From Stappia taiwanensis (GTDB lineage Bacteria > Pseudomonadota > Alphaproteobacteria > Rhizobiales > Stappiaceae), in the NCBI RefSeq assembly GCF_014635285.1, contig NZ_BMCR01000001.1, positions 248,001 through 312,000 on the forward strand: a DNA stretch of 64,000 nucleotides, read 5' to 3'. The position numbers and the translations under genes are program-made. Below the pieces are notes generated by a model, which was not told the origin of the DNA, did not search any database, and saw only the letters and a program-made list of their open reading frames with translations. Below are positions 45,403 through 53,722 of this stretch, piece by piece (the first letter of the stretch is position 1; each line of letters starts with the position of its first letter).

Positions 45403-45549
45403 TCAGCGATGGGTGCGGGCGATGAAGTCGATGTCGCCACGGCCGATGCCGAGATCGCTGAGCTCACGGTTGGAGAGCCGCGACAGCTCGTAATAGGTCT
45501 GCCGGTACTTCTGCCAGGAATTGTATTTGCGCACGAGGGTGTCGAACAT
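45403..45549 (-). CDS. DUF1127 small protein (first copy)
   Basis: A 48-residue arginine-rich protein: MFDTLVRKYNSWQKYRQTYY, then ELSRLSNRELSDLGIGRGDI and a short DFIARTHR tail. This is the DUF1127 (YjiS-like) pattern. In Rhodobacter and Agrobacterium such proteins act as RNA-binding or phosphate/stress adaptors. The ATG at 45549 matches the family start; longer frames from 45612 add unrelated residues. Two helices with an E-L-x-D-L-G-I turn are expected. It is followed by a terminator, with no anti-Shine-Dalgarno hairpins between. Confidence 0.9.
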   Translation of the reverse strand: MFDTLVRKYNSWQKYRQTYYELSRLSNRELSDLGIGRGDIDFIARTHR

Positions 45550-45743
45550 GGTTTCGCTCTTTCGGTCTGATGTTTCAGTGAGCGAACACCCGCCGATGTT
45601 GCGGCGCGACAATCGCTCGATAGGGTGGATATAAGCTGCCTTTCGGCCTTCGGAAGACGGTGTTTCAGCATGGCTGGGCCGCGTTGGCTGCGGAACTGAA
45701 ACAAGGGCGTCCGGTGCGGCGGGACACGCCGCGAAGCTCTTTC

Positions 45744-45863
45744 AAAAAAAAGCGATCGCCCGCCGGAGGGAGGAGAACCGGCGGGCGACGCTATTTCCGG
45801 ACGAGGCTGGGAGGAGGATGCCTCGCCGGGCACGCTAAAGGGACAGGGGAGGAGGTCTATCCC
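45744..45863 (-). ncRNA. Three-hairpin anti-Shine-Dalgarno RNA array A (cuckoo/CcsR-like)
   Basis: Minus-strand RNA just downstream of the second DUF1127 gene. Hairpin 1: GGGATAG/CTGTCCC around ACCUCCUCCC (45863-45840). Hairpin 2: CGAGGC/GCCTCG around AUCCUCCUCCCA (45825-45802), extended by CCGG/CCGG. Hairpin 3: CGCCCGCCGG/CCGGCGGGCG around a UUCUCCUCCCU loop (45787-45757), extended by AGCG/CGCT and followed by eight T, so it doubles as an intrinsic terminator. Hairpin 1 needs a G-U pair that exists only on the minus strand. In Rhodobacter the CcsR RNAs are likewise processed from a transcript led by a DUF1127 gene; homology is inferred from loop motif and context. Confidence 0.8.
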
Positions 45864-45878
45864 TTTGAACGTGATCTC

Positions 45879-46028
45879 TTATCGGCTCACGCGCTTGGCG
45901 ATGAAGGGAATGTCGCCGCGTGCAATGCCAAGGTCGTCAAGTTCGCGCGTCGTCAAGCGCGACAGCTCGGAAACCGTGCTCTGGTAGCTCTTCCAGGACC
46001 GGTACTTGCGCGTAAGTGACTCAAACAT
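45879..46028 (-). CDS. DUF1127 small protein (second copy)
   Basis: A 49-residue protein: MFESLTRKYRSWKSYQSTVS, then ELSRLTTRELDDLGIARGDI and the tail PFIAKRVSR. It aligns end to end with the copy at 45403-45549 (same length, about 60% identical), so the pair looks like a local duplication. It lies 15 bases upstream of RNA array A and would share its transcript, the arrangement known for CcsR RNAs. The promoter must lie in 46029-46140, where I see no clear -10/-35 pair. Confidence 0.9.
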   Translation of the reverse strand: MFESLTRKYRSWKSYQSTVSELSRLTTRELDDLGIARGDIPFIAKRVSR

Positions 46029-46138
46029 CGGATGGCCTCGCCAGATTTGCGCCGCTGCCGTTCCGCGTCAGCGCCGCGTCAATTCGATGACCGGTAGATA
46101 GATTTTCCAGCTGATGAAAAAAAGAGCGATTTGTGCAT

Positions 46139-46180
46139 GGCAGGGGTGCGGATTGTGCATTGCAACATCACACCCCTGCC
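46139..46180 (-). terminator. Hairpin downstream of uvrA
   Basis: GGCAGGGGTG pairs with CACCCCTGCC (10 bp) around a 22-base loop, 28 bases after the uvrA stop. A run of seven T on the minus strand follows about 17 bases later. A probable uvrA terminator, although the T run is not adjacent. Confidence 0.5.
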
Positions 46181-46208
46181 CAATTGCCCGGTTTTGCGCC
46201 GAAACCGC

Positions 46209-49181
46209 CTATTCGGCGGCACTCATCCGCCGGATCGGTCGTCGTGCGAGTACCTCGCGCAGGAACTGCCCGGTGTAGCTTTCCGGCACCTCGGCGATTT
46301 CTTCCGGAGGACCGGCGGCAACCAGCGTTCCGCCGCCATCACCGCCCTCCGGCCCGAGATCGAGAATCCAGTCGGCGGTCTTGATGACCTCCAGATTGTG
46401 TTCGATCACCAGCACGGTGTTGCCTTGGTCGACCAGCTCGTGCAGCACCTCCAGCAGTTTCGCCACATCATGGAAGTGCAGGCCGGTGGTCGGTTCGTCG
46501 AGGATATAGAGCGTGCGGCCGGTGGCGCGCTTGGCCAGCTCCTTGGCCAGCTTGACGCGCTGCGCTTCGCCGCCGGACAGGGTGGTGGCCTGCTGGCCGA
46601 CCTTGATATAGCCGAGCCCCACCCGGGCGAGGGTCTCCAGCTTGTCGCGCACGGCCGGCACGGCGGAAAAGAACGCGGCACCTTCCTCAACTGTCATGTC
46701 GAGCACATCGGCAATCGATTTGCCCTTGAACAGAACTTCAAGCGTCTCCCGATTGTACCGCTTTCCCTGGCAGACATCGCAGGTGACATAGACGTCGGGC
46801 AGGAAGTGCATCTCGATCTTGATGACACCGTCGCCCTGGCAGGCCTCGCAGCGTCCGCCCTTGACGTTGAAGGAGAACCGGCCCGGCGCATAGCCGCGGG
46901 TCTTGGCTTCCGGCAGGCCGGCAAACCACTCGCGGATCGGTGTGAAGGCGCCGGTGTAGGTCGCCGGGTTGGAACGCGGCGTGCGTCCGATCGGCGACTG
47001 GTCGATGTCGATCACCTTGTCGAGCAGTTCCAGCCCGTCGATATGATCGTGCGGCGCCGGGTTGTCGCGGGCGCCGTTCAGCCTCCGCGCCGCCGCCCGG
47101 TACAGGGTGTCGATCAGGAAGGTCGACTTGCCGCCGCCAGACACGCCGGTGATGCAGGTGAAGGTGCCGAGCGGAATGTCGGCGGACACGTTTTTCAGAT
47201 TGTTGCCGCGCGCGCCCGCCACATGCAGCCGGCGCGCCTTGGAGATCTCGCGGCGCATGGCCGGCATGGGAATCGTCAGGTCGCCGGAGAGATAGCGACC
47301 GGTCAGCGACGCCGGGTTGGCGAGGATGTCCGCCGGGGCCCCTTCGGCGACGATCTCACCGCCATGCACGCCCGCGCCCGGGCCGATATCGACCACGTAA
47401 TCGGCGGTCAGCACCGCATCCTCGTCATGCTCGACCACGATCACCGTGTTGCCCAGGTCGCGCAGGTGCTTGAGCGTTTCCAGCAAGCGGGCATTGTCGC
47501 GCTGATGCAGACCGATTGACGGCTCGTCGAGCACGTAGAGAACCCCGGTGAGACCCGAACCGATCTGCGACGCCAGCCGGATGCGCTGGCTTTCGCCGCC
47601 GGACAGGGTGCCGGAATTGCGCGCCAGCGACAGATAGTCGAGCCCCACGTCATTGAGGAATTTCAGCCGCTCGCGAATTTCCTTCAGGATTCGCACGGCA
47701 ATTTCGCTCTGCTTGGTGGTGAGGTGATCCGGCAGCGCGGAGAACCAGTCGCCGGCCTCACGGATCGACAGCTTTGCGATGTCGCCGATATGGCAATCGG
47801 CGATCTTCACCGCCAGCGCTTCCGGTTTCAGCCGGTGGCCACCGCAGGTGGGGCAGGGGCGGTCGGACTGGTAGCGCGACAGCTCCTCGCGGACCCATTC
47901 GGATTCGGTCTCGCGCCAACGCCGCTCGATATTGCCGACGACACCCTCGAAGGTCTTGGAGGTGCGATAGCTGCGCACCCCGTCATCATAGACGAATTCG
48001 ATCTTCTCCCGCCGGGTGCCGAACAGGATGGCGTTGCGCAGCGTCTCCGGCAGGTCCGACCAGGGCGCGGTCATCGAGCCGCCGAAGTGCCGGCAGAGCG
48101 CTTCCAGGGTCTGCGCATAGTAAGGAGATGTCGAGCCGGTCTTGGCCCAGGGCAGCACCGCCCCGCCGCGTAAGGACAAGCTATGGTCTGGCACCACCAG
48201 TTCCGGCTCGAACGCCAGCGTGGTACCGAGCCCGTCGCAGGCCGGGCAGGCGCCGAACGGGTTGTTGAAGGAGAACAGGCGCGGCTCGATTTCCGAGATG
48301 GTGAAACCGGAAACGGGACAGGCGAATTTCTCTGAAAAGACAATGCGTTCGTGGGTTTCGTTGCGATTCTGCAGCACCGCATCGCGGCTCTTGTCCGCAG
48401 CCGGCAACGGCCGATCGGCATATTCGGCAATGGCGATGCCATCGGCCAGCGATAGGGCCGTTTCCAGCGAATCTGCCAGCCGTCCAGAGATGTCGCCGCG
48501 CACGACAATGCGGTCGACCACCACGTCGATGTCGTGTTTCAGCTTCTTGTCGAGCGCCGGGGCTTCGGAAATCTCGTGGAACTCGCCGTCGATCTTGACC
48601 CGCTGGAAGCCCTTCTTCATCAGCTCGGCCAGTTCCTTGCGGTATTCGCCCTTACGCCCGCGCACCACGGGCGCCAGCAGATAAAGTCGCGTTCCTTCCT
48701 CCAGCGCCAGCACCCGGTCGACCATCTGGCTCACCGTCTGGCTCTCGATCGGCAGACCGGTCGCCGGCGAATAGGGCACGCCGATGCGCGCGAACAACAG
48801 GCGCAGGTAGTCGTAGATTTCGGTGACCGTGCCGACCGTCGAGCGCGGGTTGCGCGAGGTCGTCTTCTGCTCGATGGAGATGGCCGGCGACAGGCCGTCG
48901 ATCTGGTCGACATCCGGCTTCTGCATCATCTCCAGGAACTGGCGGGCATAGGCCGACAGGCTTTCCACGTAGCGGCGCTGTCCTTCGGCGTAGATGGTGT
49001 CGAACGCCAGCGACGACTTTCCGGAACCGGAAAGGCCGGTCATCACGATCAACTGATCGCGCGGCAGGTCGAGGTCGACATTCTTCAGGTTATGCTCGCG
49101 CGCGCCCCGCACGCTGATCATGCGCCGGTCCGGTGCGGACTGGGGAGCGGAAGGGGGGGGGGTCGAGCGGGTCTTGGCCAT
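46209..49181 (-). CDS. uvrA: Excinuclease ABC subunit A
   Basis: A 990-residue damage-recognition ATPase of nucleotide excision repair. The first Walker A is [14 protein letters not shown] and the second [14 protein letters not shown]. Signatures are [15 protein letters not shown] and [16 protein letters not shown], and Walker B is [12 protein letters not shown]. The C-terminal zinc finger has CEAC and CDVC pairs. The first zinc module is altered, reading CPVSG instead of CPxCG, with the second pair CPAC intact. The ATG at 49181 is preferred to a TTG four codons upstream. An SOS box and promoter lie upstream, shared with ssb. Confidence 0.97.
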   Translation of the reverse strand: MAKTRSTPPPSAPQSAPDRRMISVRGAREHNLKNVDLDLPRDQLIVMTGLSGSGKSSLAFDTIYAEGQRRYVESLSAYARQFLEMMQKPDVDQIDGLSPAISIEQKTTSRNPRSTVGTVTEIYDYLRLLFARIGVPYSPATGLPIESQTVSQMVDRVLALEEGTRLYLLAPVVRGRKGEYRKELAELMKKGFQRVKIDGEFHEISEAPALDKKLKHDIDVVVDRIVVRGDISGRLADSLETALSLADGIAIAEYADRPLPAADKSRDAVLQNRNETHERIVFSEKFACPVSGFTISEIEPRLFSFNNPFGACPACDGLGTTLAFEPELVVPDHSLSLRGGAVLPWAKTGSTSPYYAQTLEALCRHFGGSMTAPWSDLPETLRNAILFGTRREKIEFVYDDGVRSYRTSKTFEGVVGNIERRWRETESEWVREELSRYQSDRPCPTCGGHRLKPEALAVKIADCHIGDIAKLSIREAGDWFSALPDHLTTKQSEIAVRILKEIRERLKFLNDVGLDYLSLARNSGTLSGGESQRIRLASQIGSGLTGVLYVLDEPSIGLHQRDNARLLETLKHLRDLGNTVIVVEHDEDAVLTADYVVDIGPGAGVHGGEIVAEGAPADILANPASLTGRYLSGDLTIPMPAMRREISKARRLHVAGARGNNLKNVSADIPLGTFTCITGVSGGGKSTFLIDTLYRAAARRLNGARDNPAPHDHIDGLELLDKVIDIDQSPIGRTPRSNPATYTGAFTPIREWFAGLPEAKTRGYAPGRFSFNVKGGRCEACQGDGVIKIEMHFLPDVYVTCDVCQGKRYNRETLEVLFKGKSIADVLDMTVEEGAAFFSAVPAVRDKLETLARVGLGYIKVGQQATTLSGGEAQRVKLAKELAKRATGRTLYILDEPTTGLHFHDVAKLLEVLHELVDQGNTVLVIEHNLEVIKTADWILDLGPEGGDGGGTLVAAGPPEEIAEVPESYTGQFLREVLARRPIRRMSAAE

Positions 49182-49366
49182 TGGTGTCTGCAATCCCTGG
49201 CGTTGCGGTGCCGGAGTTATTCAGGAATTTCGGGCGATGCGGTCCCGGAGTGAGGATCCGTTCCGCCGCGCCGTTCTACGCTATGACGGCGGATGCGTCG
49301 ATTGACGAACGCGACCCGGCGAGGGTTTCTAGTTTTGTACGTTTCGGCATGGAAGTTCGATTGCAT

Positions 49367-49381
49367 GAACATAATAAGAAC
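49367..49381. promoter_or_regulatory. LexA (SOS) box, GAAC-N7-GAAC
   Basis: GAAC at 49367-49370 and GAAC at 49378-49381 with seven bases (ATAATAA) between: the exact direct-repeat LexA consensus of alphaproteobacteria. It lies between uvrA and ssb, both expected SOS genes. Confidence 0.88.
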
Positions 49382-49397
49382 ATTACCGGGGTGGCAA
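49371..49397 (-). promoter_or_regulatory. Putative uvrA promoter overlapping the SOS box
   Basis: On the minus strand TTGCCA (49397-49392), a 15-base spacer, then TATTAT (49376-49371). The -10 is the spacer of the SOS box, so bound LexA would block it. The short spacing lowers confidence. Confidence 0.5.
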
Positions 49398-49660
49398 GTC
49401 CATTGCGGTGCGGCGGTGGAATTTTGCCCTTCGCTGCCCCTCGCGATGGTCGGAAGGCGCGCTCCGCGTGGCGCGCCAAGAGAGGCTCTTGAAATCGGTC
49501 GGTGGATGTGGAACGAATGGGGAACGCGGTCGGGCGTTTCGGCGCCGACTGTGGAAAAACGGCAAAAATCCACGGCATCGCTGGCACCAAACCCATATGG
49601 TCCCCCGACGCGGCCGGACATTCGGCGGGCGCTGAATGAAGACGAACGAGGAGAGCGACA

Positions 49661-50188
49661 ATGTCGGGTAGCGTCAACAAGGTCATCCTGGTGGGCAATC
49701 TCGGCGCCGATCCGGAAGTGCGGCGGATGCAGGATGGCCGTCCGGTCGTCAACCTGCGCATCGCCACCTCGGAGAACTGGCGTGACCGCAACACCGGCGA
49801 GCGGCGCGAGCGGACCGAATGGCACCGGGTGGTGATTTTCAACGAGGGGCTGGCCAAGGTCGCCGAGAATTACCTGCGCAAGGGCTCCAAGATCTATGTG
49901 GAAGGCCAGTTGCAGACGCGCAAGTGGCAGGACCAGTCCGGCCAGGATCGCTACAGCACCGAGGTGGTGCTCCAGGGCTTCAACTCCGTGCTGACCATGC
50001 TGGATGGCCGCGGTGAAGGCGCTGGCGGCGGTCGTGAGCTTGGCGGCCCGTCCGGCGGGTCGGCATCGGGCGGCGGCTTTGGCGGCGGTTCGCGCGGCGG
50101 CGGCTATGACGCGCCGCAGCAGGGTGGCGGTGGCGGCTACGGCGGCCCCGGTGGTCCCGGCGACATGGACGATGAAATTCCGTTCTGA
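49661..50188 (+). CDS. ssb: Single-stranded DNA-binding protein
   Basis: A 175-residue SSB. The OB fold (residues 5-110) has [38 protein letters not shown] and [20 protein letters not shown] Gly-rich disordered linker (about 115-165) and the acidic tip MDDEIPF follow. The tip docks replication and repair partners. GGAGAGCGACA precedes the ATG. It is divergent from uvrA with a shared SOS box. Confidence 0.98.
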   Translation: MSGSVNKVILVGNLGADPEVRRMQDGRPVVNLRIATSENWRDRNTGERRERTEWHRVVIFNEGLAKVAENYLRKGSKIYVEGQLQTRKWQDQSGQDRYSTEVVLQGFNSVLTMLDGRGEGAGGGRELGGPSGGSASGGGFGGGSRGGGYDAPQQGGGGGYGGPGGPGDMDDEIPF

Positions 50189-50230
50189 GGCAATGTCCTG
50201 TCTTCGAGAGGCAGGCTGAACCAGACAATG

Positions 50231-50265
50231 AAAAACCCGGCGCAGGGATCTGCGCCGGGTTTTTT
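50231..50265. terminator. Bidirectional terminator between ssb and cation efflux gene
   Basis: A 14-bp stem AAAAACCCGGCGCA with TGCGCCGGGTTTTT, a 6-base loop and T/A runs on both ends, between convergent genes. Confidence 0.92.
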
Positions 50266-50302
50266 GTGTCTGTTGCGAGTCGAAGACGGTTGATCGGTGC
50301 CC

Positions 50303-51262
50303 CTAGTGCGTGTCCGTGTCCCGCGACTTGCTCGCTGCCAGCATTTCCTCATGGTGGCGGGTGGCCTGCACCTCGATGAAGACCCGGCGGACGATGGGAA
50401 AGCGCTGTTTGATCGCGATTTCCAGCGCATAGATCGCTTCTTCCACCTTGCCGACCGTGAGATTGTCCTGAAAGTCGACGGAGAGAGCGAGCAGCACGTC
50501 CTCCGGTCCCCGGTGCAGGGTGCGGATCTCGTTAAGGCGCGACACGGTCGGCGTCGCTTCGACGACGGCACGGATGGTGTCCACCACCTCCGGCGCGGCG
50601 GATTCGCCCACCAGCAGGCCCTTGGTCTCATAGGCAAGGAATGCGGCTGTGGCCGCCAGGATCACGCCGATGGCAACCGAGGCGGCGCCATCGAGCCAGG
50701 GCAGGCCGAGATATTGCGCCGCCAGCAAGCCGCTAAGGGCAACCAGCAGGCCGAGCATGGCCGCTGTGTCCTCGAACAGAACGGTGAAGACCGCCGGATC
50801 CTTGCTGTCGCGCACCGCCTGCAACAATCCCTGCCGCCCGCGCACCTTGGAAAACTCCTTGTAGGCGATCCACCAGGCGCCCGCCTCGAACACGATGGCA
50901 AGGCCCAGCACCACATAGGCGACGATTGGCGAGGTAACCGGATGCGGATGCAGGATCTTCTGCACCCCCTCGTAGATCGAAATGCCGGAGCCCACGGCGA
51001 AGATCAGGATGGCGACCACGAAGGACCAAAAGTAGAGCTCGGCCCCATATCCAAAAGGATGTTTTTCATCAGCGGGTTGCCGGGCTTTCTTCAGGCCATG
51101 CAAAAGAAGTCCCTGGTTGCCGGTATCCACCAGCGAGTGAATCCCTTCCGACATCATCGCCGAGGAGCCGGTGTAGGCTGCGGCGAAGAACTTGGTCACG
51201 GCGATGAGGGCGTTGCCGGCAAGCGCGGCGTAGATGACTTTTTTGGAGCCGGTCGCTGCCAT
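50303..51262 (-). CDS. Cation diffusion facilitator family transporter
   Basis: A 319-residue CDF exporter with six helices and a cytoplasmic C-terminal domain. The metal-site helix regions are SSAMMSEGIHSLVDTGNQ and LFEDTAAMLGLLVALSG. HPFGYGAELYFWSFVVAI and the ASVAIGVILAATAAFL helix are typical. The C-terminal dimer domain runs from about residue 210 to 305. The D/H pattern (S/E-x3-H-x3-D and E-D-x-A) differs from classic zinc H-x3-D sites, so the metal is uncertain (Zn, Fe or Mn). AGGAAA precedes the ATG. Confidence 0.92.
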   Translation of the reverse strand: MAATGSKKVIYAALAGNALIAVTKFFAAAYTGSSAMMSEGIHSLVDTGNQGLLLHGLKKARQPADEKHPFGYGAELYFWSFVVAILIFAVGSGISIYEGVQKILHPHPVTSPIVAYVVLGLAIVFEAGAWWIAYKEFSKVRGRQGLLQAVRDSKDPAVFTVLFEDTAAMLGLLVALSGLLAAQYLGLPWLDGAASVAIGVILAATAAFLAYETKGLLVGESAAPEVVDTIRAVVEATPTVSRLNEIRTLHRGPEDVLLALSVDFQDNLTVGKVEEAIYALEIAIKQRFPIVRRVFIEVQATRHHEEMLAASKSRDTDTH

Positions 51263-51437
51263 GGAGTTTCCTTTCCTGCCCGGTCGGGCGGCTTACGTGG
51301 GCGACAATCCTCGAATGCGCCGGGCACAGCTGACGCGGATGTGACTCGAGAGCATGTCCTGTTTCGGGGTAGTCAATCGAGGACGGCTCTGCAACCTCTC
51401 GCAAGCGGGCGAAGGTGGGAGAAGGGGAGGAAGATGG

Positions 51438-51857
51438 ATGTCGCGACGTGCTCCGAATGCTCAAGATGCCGCTGCAGGGAGACCATTCCGGCGGCGTTTG
51501 ACAGGTCTCATGGCGGCCTTCATTCTGCTTGGTGCGGTCAGTCCTGCATGCGCCGGTGAAGCCGAGGTGGTCGATGCCCACGCGCGGCAATCTGCGGATG
51601 GGAGTTGGCGTTTCGAGGTGACCGTCTCCCATGCCGACACCGGCTGGGATCACTATGCAGATTTATGGGAGGTGCTGGCGCCCGATGGTCGGGTGCTTGG
51701 TCGTCGGGTCCTCGCCCATCCGCATGTGAACGAGCAGCCCTTCACCCGGTCGCTGGCCGGGGTGGCGATCCCGGAAGGCCTCGATCGGGTCGAAATCCGG
51801 GTGCGCGATACGGTCCACGGATGGGGGGAGCGGCGCTATCTCTTGAACTTGCCTTGA
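51438..51857 (+). CDS. Exported protein of unknown function
   Basis: A 139-residue protein with a basic N-terminus and a signal peptide (LMAAFILLGAVSPACAG, cleavage after ACAG). The mature part is a small beta-rich domain: ADGSWRFEVTVSHADTGWDH, then LAPDGRVLGRRVLAHPHVNE and a late VRDTVHGWGERRY. I have seen similar uncharacterised proteins in many proteobacteria, but no function. GGGGAGG lies eight bases before the ATG at 51438. The open frame extends upstream to 51354 without support. Confidence 0.78.
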   Translation: MSRRAPNAQDAAAGRPFRRRLTGLMAAFILLGAVSPACAGEAEVVDAHARQSADGSWRFEVTVSHADTGWDHYADLWEVLAPDGRVLGRRVLAHPHVNEQPFTRSLAGVAIPEGLDRVEIRVRDTVHGWGERRYLLNLP

Positions 51858-51988
51858 GAATTGCTCCGCGCGGCGCAAGACGACGGGGCTTGTGACCGAA
51901 TATGAAGCGGGAGAGATAGGAAATTGTTTTTGCTTTAAAAAACAGGGATTATGAGAACTCTATCAAAAGTCGATTCCCGGGGGCTGAC

Positions 51989-52147
51989 ATGTATCTTGGA
52001 TTGCTGTTCCTGCTGCTGACGGCAACGCTCGCCAGCGCCGCCTATGGGCCGCCGCGTTGGACGGTGGGGCTGACTGTTGTTTCCTTTGTCGCGGCGGGGC
52101 TGGTGTATTTCCATCACGCCTCCGACTCGCTTCCTCTGTCGTTCTGA
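51989..52147 (+). CDS. DUF5993 small membrane protein
   Basis: A 52-residue protein with two membrane helices: MYLGLLFLLLTATLASAAYG, then VGLTVVSFVAAGLVYFHHAS. It ends in DSLPLSF. The HHAS/T-D-x-L-x-L-SF ending and its place directly before a DsbB-type gene match the DUF5993 family. It starts 9 bases upstream of the DsbB-like gene on one transcript, suggesting a small partner of the disulfide membrane enzyme. It is too short for most gene callers. Confidence 0.8.
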   Translation: MYLGLLFLLLTATLASAAYGPPRWTVGLTVVSFVAAGLVYFHHASDSLPLSF

Positions 52148-52155
52148 GGCCCGCC

Positions 52156-52728
52156 ATGATCTCCCGTACGCTCGAAACGACGCTGAACGCGCTCGCCCTC
52201 TACGCCATCGCTGCCGTGCTTGGTGTGGCCTTTTTCGATCAACTCGTGAACGGCGAGTTGCCCTGTCCGCTTTGCTTGCTGCAGCGGGCCGGCTTCCTGC
52301 TCTTGGCGATCGGGCCGGTCCTGGCCGTCGCGCGCGGGCCCAGGGCCGCCTGGTACGGCGTGACGATCCTGGCCGGTCTCGCCGGCGCGGGCTTCGCCAC
52401 GCGCCAGATCCTGCTGCACATTGCGCCGGGGGATGCCGGCTACGGCGCGCCTTTCCTTGGGCTGCATTTCTACACCTGGGCCTTCGTGGTCTTCGTTGTC
52501 GCCATTGCCGCGAGTGCGCTGATGCTGATCCTGCGCCAGCCTGACGGCGAAGCAACTGACGAAGTGCAGGCCGGCGCCGCCTCGGGCGATGCACTCGGGC
52601 GCATCGGCATTCTGCTCGTCATTCTGATGGCGGCAGCGAATGTGCTCTCGACCACGCTGGAATGCGGATTTGCGACTTGCCCGGACGATCCGGTGACCTA
52701 CCAGCTTCTGACGCCGTCCGGTTCGTGA
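52156..52728 (+). CDS. DsbB-type disulfide bond formation protein
   Basis: A 190-residue four-helix membrane protein. The first cysteine pair is CPLC in GELPCPLCLLQRAGF, on the first periplasmic loop, and the second is in LECGFATCPDD near the C-terminus. DsbB passes electrons from DsbA to quinone. Here the second pair is after the fourth helix region rather than in the usual second loop, typical of the DsbB variants found beside DUF5993. GAGG precedes the ATG at 52156. No dsbA is nearby. Confidence 0.88.
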   Translation: MISRTLETTLNALALYAIAAVLGVAFFDQLVNGELPCPLCLLQRAGFLLLAIGPVLAVARGPRAAWYGVTILAGLAGAGFATRQILLHIAPGDAGYGAPFLGLHFYTWAFVVFVVAIAASALMLILRQPDGEATDEVQAGAASGDALGRIGILLVILMAAANVLSTTLECGFATCPDDPVTYQLLTPSGS

Positions 52729-52779
52729 GACGCGGTGTGGGGGGCGGTACCCATGCGCTCGCGCACTGATTGACGCTGC

Positions 52780-52816
52780 GGGCGGTCCTCCGTATCACGG
52801 GAGACCGCCCTTTTTT
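52780..52816 (+). terminator. Intrinsic terminator after the DsbB-type gene
   Basis: GGGCGGT and CTCC pair with GGAG and ACCGCCC (11 bp with one bulged C), a 8-base loop and six T after the stem. Confidence 0.85.
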
Positions 52817-52842
52817 GTGCCTCGTTGAGCCGGAGCCTGTCC

Positions 52843-53694
52843 ATGACCCAACGCCTTGCCATTCGCCGCATGAAGCCTGCGGATCTGGAACGTGCGCTCG
52901 ACTGGGCTGCGGACGAGGGCTGGAACCCGGGTGTCGACGACGGCACGCCGTTTCTGGCGAGCGATCCGGAAGGTTTCTTTGTCGGTGAGTGCGAGGGCAC
53001 GCCGGTGTCTTGCATATCGGCTGTGCGCTACGGCGAGGGTTACGGCTTCATCGGCTTCTACATCTGCCACCCGGATTGGCGCGGCAAGGGGTATGGCAAG
53101 CTCATCTGGGATCATGCCATGGCATATCTGGAGGGGCGTACGATCGGTCTCGATGCGGTCCTCGCCCAGGAGGCCACCTATCGCTCGTCGGGCTTTGAGA
53201 GCGACTATCACACGATCCGCCATGGCGGGCTCTCGCTGGCCGAACAGCCGTCCGACCCGCGCGTCGCGATGCTCGGGCAGGGCATTCTACCGACGGTGCT
53301 CACGTATGACCGCCCGTTCGTTCCCGCCGTGCGCGATGCGTTCCTGACGTCCTGGTGCTCGCCGATGGCGAAGGGGCGGCGCGGGTTCGTCTTCGTGGAG
53401 AATGGCGAGCTACGCGGCTATGGCGTGATCCGCCAGTGCCGCGAGGGCTTCAAGATCGGCCCGCTCTTCGCCGACACTTCGGAGGTGGCCGACACGCTCT
53501 TCCGCGCGCTGGCGGGGCAGGTGCGCGGACAGATGGTCTGGCTCGATGTGCCTGAGCGCAACGCGGCGGCGATGGCGCTGGCCGAGACCTACGAGCTCTC
53601 GCCGGAGTTCGAGACCGCACGCATGTATCATGGCGAGAAGCCCGTTCTCGATCTGGCGCGGACCTACGGCATCACCACGCTGGAGCTGGGCTGA
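52843..53694 (+). CDS. Double-GNAT acetyltransferase
   Basis: A 283-residue protein with two GNAT-type halves. The first has the acetyl-CoA site IGFYICHPDWRGKGYGKLIW (the Q/R-x-x-G-x-G/A loop) near residues 70-90. The second half, about 145-280, fits the C-terminal GNAT domain of YitH/HolE-like proteins: GRRGFVFVENGELRGYGVIR, then FKIGPLFADTSEVADTLFRA. The acceptor is unknown. The ATG at 52843 has GGAGCCTGTCC upstream. Confidence 0.86.
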   Translation: MTQRLAIRRMKPADLERALDWAADEGWNPGVDDGTPFLASDPEGFFVGECEGTPVSCISAVRYGEGYGFIGFYICHPDWRGKGYGKLIWDHAMAYLEGRTIGLDAVLAQEATYRSSGFESDYHTIRHGGLSLAEQPSDPRVAMLGQGILPTVLTYDRPFVPAVRDAFLTSWCSPMAKGRRGFVFVENGELRGYGVIRQCREGFKIGPLFADTSEVADTLFRALAGQVRGQMVWLDVPERNAAAMALAETYELSPEFETARMYHGEKPVLDLARTYGITTLELG

Positions 53695-53722
53695 GGGCGG
53701 TGCTGGTGCCCGCGCGCGGCGT

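Larger units (their letters stand above)
49194..49660. other. Divergent uvrA-ssb regulatory spacer
   Basis: 467 bases between two repair genes transcribed outwards. It holds the SOS box and the uvrA promoter near its centre. Frames cross it on both strands, but none shows a ribosome binding site or recognisable product. The ssb leader from the SOS box to its ATG is about 280 bases. Confidence 0.6.

Noticed and set aside
45660-46019. A plus-strand frame of 119 codons across the hairpin array and a DUF1127 gene.
   Set aside because: It is antisense to a protein that aligns with its neighbour and to structured RNA; its sequence is basic low-complexity with no ribosome binding site.
49133-49492. 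Plus-strand frames in the uvrA-ssb spacer.
   Set aside because: They cross the SOS box and promoter, lack ribosome binding sites and resemble no protein family.
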